From Bacteroidia bacterium (lineage in GTDB: Bacteria > Bacteroidota > Bacteroidia > Cytophagales > Cyclobacteriaceae), in NCBI GenBank assembly GCA_016650355.1, contig JAENVX010000098.1:1-8884 (forward strand): a stretch of DNA of 8,884 bases, in the 5' to 3' direction. Made by a program: the position numbers and the translations under genes. The notes beneath the pieces were generated by a model that was not told where the DNA came from, ran no database searches, and saw only the letters and a list, made by a program, of their open reading frames with translations. Every line of letters starts with the position of its first letter. The stretch's first letter is position 1. Positions 1 through 5,525 of this stretch are shown in pieces.

Positions 1-62
1 AGAAGGTATTTCGCATCTTTACCCAGAATTTTAGAAATGTTCAATTTTGCAGTTTTTGCCAT
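1..62 (-). CDS. fbaB: Class I fructose-bisphosphate aldolase, N-terminal fragment (cut by window edge)
   Basis: Only the first 20 codons and two bases of the next are present, starting at the ATG complementary to 60-62 and reading off the left edge. The peptide begins MAKTAKLNISKILGKDAKYL. The stretch ISKILGKDAKYL followed by Leu aligns well with the start of E. coli FbaB as I recall it (IAQLLGKDADNLL). Class I aldolases of this type cleave fructose 1,6-bisphosphate to dihydroxyacetone phosphate and glyceraldehyde 3-phosphate through a Schiff-base lysine in glycolysis and gluconeogenesis; that lysine lies outside the window. The gene has its own promoter just upstream and is separated from the rplS operon by a terminator, so it is probably a separate unit. 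The start is firm, but the product name rests on a short N-terminal match. Confidence 0.6.
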   Translation of the reverse strand, partial: MAKTAKLNISKILGKDAKYL

Positions 63-82
63 TGGCACATTTAGGTGAGGGG

Positions 83-112
83 CAAATATAAGGGGATGAA
101 GGAACTCATCAA
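83..112 (-). promoter_or_regulatory. Bacteroidota-type promoter for the aldolase gene
   Basis: On the minus strand a perfect TAnnTTTG -7 box (TATATTTG, 83-90) is preceded by TTTTG, whose TTG lies at 110-112, 19 bases away. This is the spacing known for the primary sigma factor of Bacteroidota. Transcription would begin a few bases below position 83 and give a leader of roughly 15 bases. No clear Shine-Dalgarno sequence precedes the ATG at 62, which is normal in this phylum. Confidence 0.65.
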
Positions 113-138
113 AATTGAATAATAGCCCTTTTTATATG

Positions 139-189
139 AAAAAACCCATCCCTACAGCTCGTAATTAATACGAATCTTGTAAGAATGGG
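139..189 (-). terminator. Intrinsic terminator of the rpsP-rimM-trmD-rplS operon
   Basis: Read on the minus strand, a 12-base arm CCCATTCTTACA (178-189) pairs with TGTAGGGATGGG (145-156), using two G-U wobbles. Inside it a second perfect stem, TCGTA/TACGA (169-173 with 159-163), closes a 5-base loop. Six T residues (139-144) follow directly. The structure begins about 17 bases after the rplS stop codon. Both imperfect positions are G-U pairs only in the minus-strand RNA and would be C-A mismatches in plus-strand RNA, so the direction of action is clear. Confidence 0.88.
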
Positions 190-206
190 ATATAACTCTT
201 CAGGTA

Positions 207-578
207 TTATTTAGCTGAGATGTTGGCTAATTTTTCTTTAATTCTTGCAGATTTTCCTTGGCGACCAACCATATAATATAGTTTGGCTCTGCGAACCTTT
301 CCTACCTTCATCACTTCTATTTTTTCAATGCTAGGGCTTAAAAATGGGAATATTCTTTCCACACCAATGCCATTAGATACTTTTCTTACAGAGAAACTCT
401 CTCCATTTGTGCCCTTGCCTCTGCGGGTTAACACCACGCCTTGAAACTGCTGAATCCGCTCTTTGTTCCCCTCGCTGATTTTAACATGAACGTTAACAGT
501 GTCACCTGATTTGAAATCAGGAAGCTTAGTCCTTTTTGCGGCTAACTCCTGCTCTACAAACTTTATTAAATCGGCCAT
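207..578 (-). CDS. rplS: 50S ribosomal protein L19
   Basis: This 123-residue protein has typical L19 length and sequence. L19 belongs to the large ribosomal subunit and sits at the interface with the 30S subunit. The N-terminal helix (about 1-17) leads into the SH3-like barrel with FKSGDTVNVHVKISEGNKER (22-41), FQGVVLTRRGKG (45-56) and the segment FSVRKVSNGIGVERIFPF (62-79). The conserved C-terminal signature KVRRAKLYYMVGRQGKSARI spans 94-113. It is the last gene of the operon, 80 bases downstream of trmD, and is followed by a strong terminator. A -7-like box about 25 bases before the ATG may give it a promoter of its own. No Shine-Dalgarno sequence is visible. The identification is secure. 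Confidence 0.97.
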   Translation of the reverse strand: MADLIKFVEQELAAKRTKLPDFKSGDTVNVHVKISEGNKERIQQFQGVVLTRRGKGTNGESFSVRKVSNGIGVERIFPFLSPSIEKIEVMKVGKVRRAKLYYMVGRQGKSARIKEKLANISAK

Positions 579-603
579 GATACTCGCTTTTTAAAATGGA
601 ATG

Positions 604-611
604 CAAATGTA
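604..611 (-). promoter_or_regulatory. Candidate internal promoter (-7 box) for rplS
   Basis: The gap between trmD and rplS holds TACATTTG on the minus strand, an exact match to the TAnnTTTG -7 consensus, followed by the usual C. It lies about 25 bases upstream of the rplS ATG. No TTG is found at the expected 19-20 bases further upstream, so this is half a promoter by sequence. A secondary promoter would let L19 be made at a higher level than TrmD. Confidence 0.35.
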
Positions 612-658
612 GGAAAAGAATTGTGAATAGTGAATATGGACTTGAGAATTTGTGCCAT

Positions 659-1351
659 TTAATCCTCACTATTAGAGGATTTTAGCAGATCTGGCCTTCT
701 TTCTTCAGTTCGCTTCACAGCATTATTATGTCGCCATTCTTCTATTTTAGACTGGTGTCCTGAAAGCAAAATTTCAGGTACCTTCCATCCGTTGTACTCA
801 GCTGGTCTTGTGTAAACAGGAGGGGCTACAAGTCCATCCTGAAAAGAATCCGACAAGGCGGATGTCTCATCGGACAATACGCCAGGAAGGAGTCTGATGA
901 CAGAATCGGCTACCACAGCAGCGGCCAATTCACCACCGGAAAGTACATAGTTTCCGATGCTGATTTCTCGTGTGATTAAATGTTCCCTTACCCGCTCATC
1001 AACCCCTTTATAGTGGCCACATAAAATGATAATGTTGTGCTTAAGGCTTAGTTCATTTGCTATAGATTGTGTGAGCAGCTCACCATCTGGGCTCATATAG
1101 ATGACCTCATCATAAGTTCGCTTGGATTTTAATTTTGAGATACAAAGGTCTATTGGCTCTATCATCATCACCATTCCTGCACCACCTCCGAAGGCATAGT
1201 CATCGGTGGTTTTATGCTTATTAGTTGAATAGGGCCTAAGGTCATGGATTTCGACTTCTACGATGCCTTTTAGTTGGGCGCGTTTTAGGATAGAGTCAGA
1301 GAAAGGACTATCCAATAAACGCGGCAAACATGTAATAATATCAATGCGCAT
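659..1351 (-). CDS. trmD: tRNA (guanine-N1-)-methyltransferase TrmD
   Basis: TrmD uses S-adenosylmethionine to methylate N1 of G37 next to the anticodon, which prevents +1 frameshifting. The 230-residue length is normal. The SPOUT trefoil-knot motifs are present in order: DDYAFGGGAGM (50-60), ILCGHYKGVDERV (109-121), SIGNYVLSGGEL (131-142), RLLPGVL (153-159) and DSFQDGLVAPPVYTRP (168-183), then VPEILLSGHQ and WR (191-207). R153 and D168 match the catalytic Arg154 and Asp169 of the E. coli and Haemophilus enzymes. An oddity is N134 in SIGNYVLSGGE, where family members usually have Asp; flanking SAM-contact residues are kept. The gene follows rimM by 34 bases. The ATG at 1351 gives the canonical MRIDIIT start with no in-frame alternative needed. 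Confidence 0.97.
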   Translation of the reverse strand: MRIDIITCLPRLLDSPFSDSILKRAQLKGIVEVEIHDLRPYSTNKHKTTDDYAFGGGAGMVMMIEPIDLCISKLKSKRTYDEVIYMSPDGELLTQSIANELSLKHNIIILCGHYKGVDERVREHLITREISIGNYVLSGGELAAAVVADSVIRLLPGVLSDETSALSDSFQDGLVAPPVYTRPAEYNGWKVPEILLSGHQSKIEEWRHNNAVKRTEERRPDLLKSSNSED

Positions 1352-1385
1352 AAACTTTGAATTTATAGTTTTAACGTGTACTCAT

Positions 1386-1895
1386 CTATAAGTCCAAAAA
1401 CCCTTCCGGCAATTCAGTATGTATTTTCTTTTTCGATTTATTAACGCTCTTGATGAATGGACCATTTACCGGAATAAGTACTTCTTTCCCCGACCGGTCG
1501 ACTGAAAGTAGGCGATTAGGACCCGATTCAATTATTTCTGTTACCGCGCCAAGAATTCCATGGAGAAAATCTTCCACTTCAAATCCAATAACTTCATCAT
1601 TGTAAAAATCTCCTCTTTTTAGCTTAGGACGAACAGTTTTAGGCAAGTAAAGGCTACATCCTTTCAGCATTTCTGCCTGGTCAATCGTGTTTATATCTTC
1701 AAACTTGATAAACCCTTTCTCTCCACGGTCTGAAAAGGATTCAACAAAATAAGGGATCAAATTGTGATTTACTTCTACAAACACTGATTCCTGGGATTCG
1801 AATTCTCCTGCTTCACTAAAAATTGCAGTTACCCCACCATTTAGCCCATGCGTCTTGGCAATGTATCCTACCTTATAACAAGATCGTATATCCAT
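1386..1895 (-). CDS. rimM: 16S rRNA processing factor RimM
   Basis: RimM binds ribosomal protein S19 and helps mature the head of the 30S subunit. The chosen start gives 169 residues, normal for the family, beginning MDIRSCYKVGYIAKTHGLNG. The N-terminal RimM barrel covers about 6-85 and includes GYIAKTHGLNGGV (10-22). A PRC-barrel domain follows, with FYNDEVIGFEV (97-107), GAVTEIIESGPNRLLSV (116-132), GKEVLIPV (136-143) and the terminal ELPEGFLDL (161-169). The reading frame stays open up to an ATG at 1967, which would add 24 residues. I reject that start because the extra residues do not resemble RimM and their codons run through the terminator hairpin upstream. A strong GAGGAG sits about 21 bases before the chosen ATG, too far to serve it; see the findings. 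It lies between rpsP and trmD in the classical order. Confidence 0.94.
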   Translation of the reverse strand: MDIRSCYKVGYIAKTHGLNGGVTAIFSEAGEFESQESVFVEVNHNLIPYFVESFSDRGEKGFIKFEDINTIDQAEMLKGCSLYLPKTVRPKLKRGDFYNDEVIGFEVEDFLHGILGAVTEIIESGPNRLLSVDRSGKEVLIPVNGPFIKSVNKSKKKIHTELPEGFLDL

Positions 1896-1936
1896 ACAAT
1901 TGTCAATGAGTTCTATCTCCTCGCGGGGTGATAAAC

Positions 1937-1965
1937 AAAAATGCCAACACGAAAACCGTGCTGGC
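1937..1965 (-). terminator. Terminator or attenuator hairpin between rpsP and rimM
   Basis: Read on the minus strand, GCCAGCACG (1957-1965) pairs along its whole 9-base length with CGTGTTGGC (1943-1951), with one G-U wobble and a 5-base loop. An A plus T-rich run (ATTTTTGTTT) begins at once. The wobble position would be a mismatch in plus-strand RNA, which fits function in the rpsP direction. It starts 24 bases after the rpsP stop codon and ends about 40 bases before the rimM ATG, so it could end most transcripts after S16 while letting some read into rimM-trmD-rplS. Confidence 0.72.
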
Positions 1966-1988
1966 ACTAAAGTTAATATTATATAATT

Positions 1989-2528
1989 CTAAGCTTGCTC
2001 TCCCGTAGACGGCACTTCGCCTTCTGGGGCAGCCTCCACAGGAGTTTCCTCAACCGGGGCTGCAGCCACCACCTCTGCTTTCTTACGAATAGCTTCCGCG
2101 CGAGCCTCTTTTACTTTAGTTTCTGCTTGTTTCCGCGTCTTAGCTGCGTCTTCTTTAGTTTTTGTAAGTGTATCGCGCTTGCCTTGAATCTTAGTTTCTT
2201 TTGATTTCATCCATTCAGCCAATTTACCATCGGCTTGTTCCTGGTTAATTGCACCCTTTACAACGCCTATTTGAAGGTGTTTTTTCAACATTACCCCACG
2301 GTGCGAAAGCATTGCTTTTACAGTATCCGATGGAAGAGCGCCATTCATTAACCAATGAAAAGCACGATCATCTTGAAGATTTATAGTTGCTGGATTTGTT
2401 AAAGGATTATATGTTCCAATTTTCTCAATGAATTTACCATCGCGTGGAGCTCTTGCATCCGCCACCACTACATCATACATCGCCAATTTTTTGCGGCCTC
2501 TGCGTGCTAATCTGATTTTTACTGCCAT
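1989..2528 (-). CDS. rpsP: 30S ribosomal protein S16 with long C-terminal extension
   Basis: S16 binds the 5' domain of 16S rRNA and is needed for 30S assembly. Residues 1-82 are the usual S16 fold: MAVKIRLARRGRKK, then YDVVVADARAPRDGKFIEKI (18-37), GTYNPLTNP (38-46) and DRAFHWLMNGALPSDTVKAMLSHRGV (54-79). Most bacterial S16 proteins end near here, but this one has 179 residues. Residues 83-107 are a linker, 108-152 are very rich in Lys, Arg, Ala and Glu and probably helical or coiled coil, and 153-179 form an Ala/Pro/Glu-rich acidic tail. Such extensions are known in Bacteroidota. It is the first gene of the operon, with a promoter 46 bases upstream and a terminator-like hairpin just downstream. 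The ATG at 2528 gives the canonical MAVKIRL start. Confidence 0.97.
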   Translation of the reverse strand: MAVKIRLARRGRKKLAMYDVVVADARAPRDGKFIEKIGTYNPLTNPATINLQDDRAFHWLMNGALPSDTVKAMLSHRGVMLKKHLQIGVVKGAINQEQADGKLAEWMKSKETKIQGKRDTLTKTKEDAAKTRKQAETKVKEARAEAIRKKAEVVAAAPVEETPVEAAPEGEVPSTGEQA

Positions 2529-2573
2529 TTTCTAGTTTTTAAATGTTGGATCTCGTCCGTTTTTTAAGGATTG

Positions 2574-2604
2574 CAAAGGTATAATTATTTCGAGCATTCC
2601 CCAA
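2574..2604 (-). promoter_or_regulatory. Bacteroidota-type promoter of the rpsP operon
   Basis: On the minus strand TACCTTTG (2574-2581) matches the TAnnTTTG -7 box exactly and is followed by C. TTG lies at 2602-2604, 20 bases upstream, inside TTGGGG. The leader to the rpsP ATG would be about 40 bases. No obvious hairpin or S16-binding mimic was seen in that leader. Confidence 0.7.
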
Positions 2605-2657
2605 TCTGTGTGCGAAAATCTCTGAATGGAATCCCTCATAGGAGCCGATCCCAAAGA

Positions 2658-2691
2658 TTGAATCAGATTTAGTCTAATTTCAGTAAATTTG
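2658..2691 (+). promoter_or_regulatory. Candidate distal promoter of sucA-sucB-lpdA
   Basis: TAAATTTG (2684-2691) is an exact TAnnTTTG -7 box on the plus strand. The nearest upstream TTG is at 2658-2660, 23 bases away, longer than the ideal 19-20. It would give a leader of about 60 bases to the sucA ATG. It competes with the box at 2733-2740, and the sequence does not decide which one is used. Confidence 0.35.
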
Positions 2692-2732
2692 CATAAGCGA
2701 TTATTAGGTTTTTTAAAGTAATAACACTTTTC

Positions 2733-2740
2733 TAGTTTTG
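2733..2740 (+). promoter_or_regulatory. Candidate proximal -7 box of sucA-sucB-lpdA
   Basis: TAGTTTTG is an exact TAnnTTTG match 20 bases before the sucA ATG and would give a short leader of about 13 bases, like that proposed for the aldolase gene. There is no TTG at 19-20 bases upstream; that region is a T run instead. Confidence 0.35.
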
Positions 2741-2760
2741 TTTGCGACACACTTAATAAT

Positions 2761-5493
2761 ATGGACAAGTACTCATACGTATCCAATGCTGATGTAGGTT
2801 ATCTGGATCAGCTTTATCAAACCTATAAAAAGGACCCTTCCTCAGTGGATGCCACCTGGCAGAAATTTTTTGAGGGGTATGATTTTTCTATTCAGCGATT
2901 TGGTGAAAATGGCCATGGAGGAGTCGCAACAGACGCAATCACAATAAAAGAGACTCAGGTTAGAAACCTGATATTCGCATATCGCTCATTTGGACATTTA
3001 AAGTCCAAAACCAATCCTGTCCGTGAAAGAAGAGATCATAATGTGAATCTGGATCATAAAAGCGTTGGGTTGACCGATGCAGACCTAGATGTGGAATTTG
3101 ATGTTGGTGCGGAAATTGGAATGGGCCGGACTACACTCAAAAAGATTATTGAAAAGCTGAAAATAATTTATTTGGGAGCAGTTGGCTTTGAGTATAATTT
3201 CATTCGAAATGATTCTGTGCGCCAATGGTTCTTTGAGAAGTGTGAAAAGGAATACTACACCTATAATCCTGGACAGGATGAGAAGAAGGAAATACTTTCC
3301 AAGTTGAACGAGGCGGTGGTTTTCGAGAATTTCCTTCATACAAAATTTCTCGGACAGAAGAGGTTCTCATTAGAGGGAGGAGAAAATACAATCCCTGCCC
3401 TTCAAACGATCATTAATAAATCAGCAGAGTTAGGTACAGAAGAAGTCGTGATTGGCATGGCTCACCGTGGTAGGTTGAATGTGCTTTCAAATATCCTTGG
3501 AAAAACTTACGAACAGATATTTACTGAATTTGAAGGCAACATTAACCCGGATTTAACAATGGGTGATGGCGATGTTAAGTATCACCTTGGATATGCAAGT
3601 TATATTAAAACTCCTTCGGGAAATAAAATTTACGTTAAGCTTACCCCTAACCCATCTCACCTTGAAGCCGTTAATCCTTTAGTAGTTGGGTATACCCGAG
3701 GTCAGATCGATGATGAGTATAATGGTGACTTAAAAAAGGCAATGGCGATTCTTATTCATGGCGATGCTGCAGTCGCGGGACAGGGTATCGTTTATGAGAT
3801 AGCACAAATGTCGGGGCTTGAAGGTTATACTACAGGCGGGACAATACACTTTGTAATCAATAATCAGGTTGGGTTTACAACTGACTTTGACGATGCTCGC
3901 ACCTCCATTTATTGCACGGATGTGGCAAAAATTATTGATGCGCCTGTGTTGCACGTGAATGGCGATGATGCAGAAGCAGTCAACTTCTGTTCAAAACTAG
4001 CAGTAGAGTTTAGAATAAAATTTGGCCAGGATATTTTTATTGACATGCTGTGCTACCGCAGGCATGGACACAATGAAAGTGATGAACCGAAGTTTACTCA
4101 ACCCAAACTTTACAACCTTATCGCCAAGCACCCAAATCCGCGCGAGGTTTATGTGAAAAGGTTAATAGAACGTGCGGATATGGATGCTGCCCTTGCTGAT
4201 GAAATGGACAGAAATTTCCGTAATCAGCTACAGGATAGGCTAAACGAAGTAAAGCAAAAACCACTTCCCTATAAAGCACAAAAAATTGAGGAGGAATGGC
4301 AGAAACTACGTAGGGCGAAAGCAGAAGATTTTGAGACATCGCCACCGACAGGCATAAAACAAGCTATAATTGATAACGTAGGTCATGCTTTGACTACGAT
4401 CCCAGAAGGGTTTAAGGCCTTGAAGCAGATTGAAAAACTATTGAAGGATAGAAAGGCTGCATTTTTTGAAAATAAAGCTTTAGGGTGGGCTGAAGCGGAA
4501 CTTCTAGCCTACGGATCCCTTCTAACGGAAGGCGTGTTTGTAAGGATGTCTGGCCAGGATGTAAAACGAGGTACGTTCTCACATCGCCACGCATATTTCG
4601 TGGATAGCAACACGAATGCTCCTTATTGTGGATTAGATCATATCGAAAAGGGTCAACGGAAATTTCTTATTTACAACTCCTTGCTATCGGAGTTTGGCGT
4701 ACTTGGATTTGAATATGGCTATGCGATGTCGTCTCCAAACGCACTCGTAATATGGGAGGCACAGTTTGGTGACTTTGTAAATGGAGCACAAGTAATTATC
4801 GATCAATTTTTGTCCAGTGCCGAGTCGAAGTGGCAGCGGATTAATGGACTCGTGATGTTGCTACCCCATGGATATGAAGGTCAGGGACCCGAACATTCAA
4901 GTTGCCGACCCGAGCGATTCCTTCAACTATCTGCGGAGCATAACATGATCGTAGCTAATCCCACCACCCCTGCAAATATTTTCCATTTATTGAGGCGGCA
5001 GGTAACATGGGAATTTCGTAAACCTTGTATTGTGTTTTCGCCAAAATCTTTGTTGCGCCATCCGGGAGTTATTTCTCCAATTAAGGATTTTGTGAAGGGC
5101 TCATTCCAGGAAGTGATTGACGATGCAGCGGTAACGATTAAAGATGTCAAGAAAGTTGTCCTCTGTTCGGGAAAAATATATTATGATTTGTTGGAAGGAC
5201 AGCAGAAAAAGAAAACAAAGGATGTAGCAATTGTTAGGTTAGAGCAACTTCATCCCTTTCCAGAAAAACAAATCACCGCACTGTATAAAAAGTATAAAAC
5301 AGCAAAATTTGCGTGGGTTCAGGAAGAGCCTTCAAATATGGGATGTCTCTCATATATTATCCGGATGATGCCTGATCAGAAAATCGATTTTATTTCTCGT
5401 AAAGCCAGCGCATCTCCAGCCACAGGTTATAATAAGGTGCATAAGACGGAACAAGAGAAAATTGTATCGCAGGCACTGGAAGTCAAAAATTGA
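2761..5493 (+). CDS. sucA: 2-oxoglutarate dehydrogenase E1 component (thiamine diphosphate-dependent)
   Basis: E1o decarboxylates 2-oxoglutarate with thiamine diphosphate and transfers the succinyl group to the lipoyl arm of SucB. The 910 residues are close to the E. coli length (about 930). The N-terminal segment YLDQLYQTYKKDPSSVDATW (14-33) is the conserved tail thought to contact E2. Core motifs follow: GMAHRGRLNVLSNILGK (232-248), LTPNPSHLEAVNP (294-306), HGDAAVAGQG (333-342), INNQVGFTT (366-374) for cofactor and metal binding, and CYRRHGHNESDEP (431-443). The transketolase-like domain has RGTFSHRHA (603-611), WEAQFGDFVNGAQVIIDQF (665-683), LPHGYEGQGPEHSS (701-714) and SPKSLLRHP (760-768). 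No motif is missing and there is no frameshift. It opens a probable operon with sucB 32 bases on. ATG 2761 gives the typical start; no Shine-Dalgarno sequence is visible. Confidence 0.97.
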   Translation: MDKYSYVSNADVGYLDQLYQTYKKDPSSVDATWQKFFEGYDFSIQRFGENGHGGVATDAITIKETQVRNLIFAYRSFGHLKSKTNPVRERRDHNVNLDHKSVGLTDADLDVEFDVGAEIGMGRTTLKKIIEKLKIIYLGAVGFEYNFIRNDSVRQWFFEKCEKEYYTYNPGQDEKKEILSKLNEAVVFENFLHTKFLGQKRFSLEGGENTIPALQTIINKSAELGTEEVVIGMAHRGRLNVLSNILGKTYEQIFTEFEGNINPDLTMGDGDVKYHLGYASYIKTPSGNKIYVKLTPNPSHLEAVNPLVVGYTRGQIDDEYNGDLKKAMAILIHGDAAVAGQGIVYEIAQMSGLEGYTTGGTIHFVINNQVGFTTDFDDARTSIYCTDVAKIIDAPVLHVNGDDAEAVNFCSKLAVEFRIKFGQDIFIDMLCYRRHGHNESDEPKFTQPKLYNLIAKHPNPREVYVKRLIERADMDAALADEMDRNFRNQLQDRLNEVKQKPLPYKAQKIEEEWQKLRRAKAEDFETSPPTGIKQAIIDNVGHALTTIPEGFKALKQIEKLLKDRKAAFFENKALGWAEAELLAYGSLLTEGVFVRMSGQDVKRGTFSHRHAYFVDSNTNAPYCGLDHIEKGQRKFLIYNSLLSEFGVLGFEYGYAMSSPNALVIWEAQFGDFVNGAQVIIDQFLSSAESKWQRINGLVMLLPHGYEGQGPEHSSCRPERFLQLSAEHNMIVANPTTPANIFHLLRRQVTWEFRKPCIVFSPKSLLRHPGVISPIKDFVKGSFQEVIDDAAVTIKDVKKVVLCSGKIYYDLLEGQQKKKTKDVAIVRLEQLHPFPEKQITALYKKYKTAKFAWVQEEPSNMGCLSYIIRMMPDQKIDFISRKASASPATGYNKVHKTEQEKIVSQALEVKN

Positions 5494-5525
5494 AAACGTA
5501 AGAAATATTAATATTTGTAACGAAT

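Noticed and set aside
1896..1967. N-terminal extension of RimM from the ATG at 1967
   Set aside because: The extra 24 residues do not look like RimM, their codons begin inside the terminator hairpin stem, and the shorter form starts exactly like family members.
2532..2760. Small reading frame on the minus strand across the rpsP-sucA gap
   Set aside because: It overlaps both the rpsP promoter and the start of sucA, has no recognisable domain, and is better explained as promoter sequence.
5503..5517. 14-base palindrome AAATATTAATATTT and a near -7 box before sucB
   Set aside because: It is pure A/T with no following T run, and the box reads AATATTTG, missing the first T of TAnnTTTG. It is probably chance in an A/T-rich 32-base gap.
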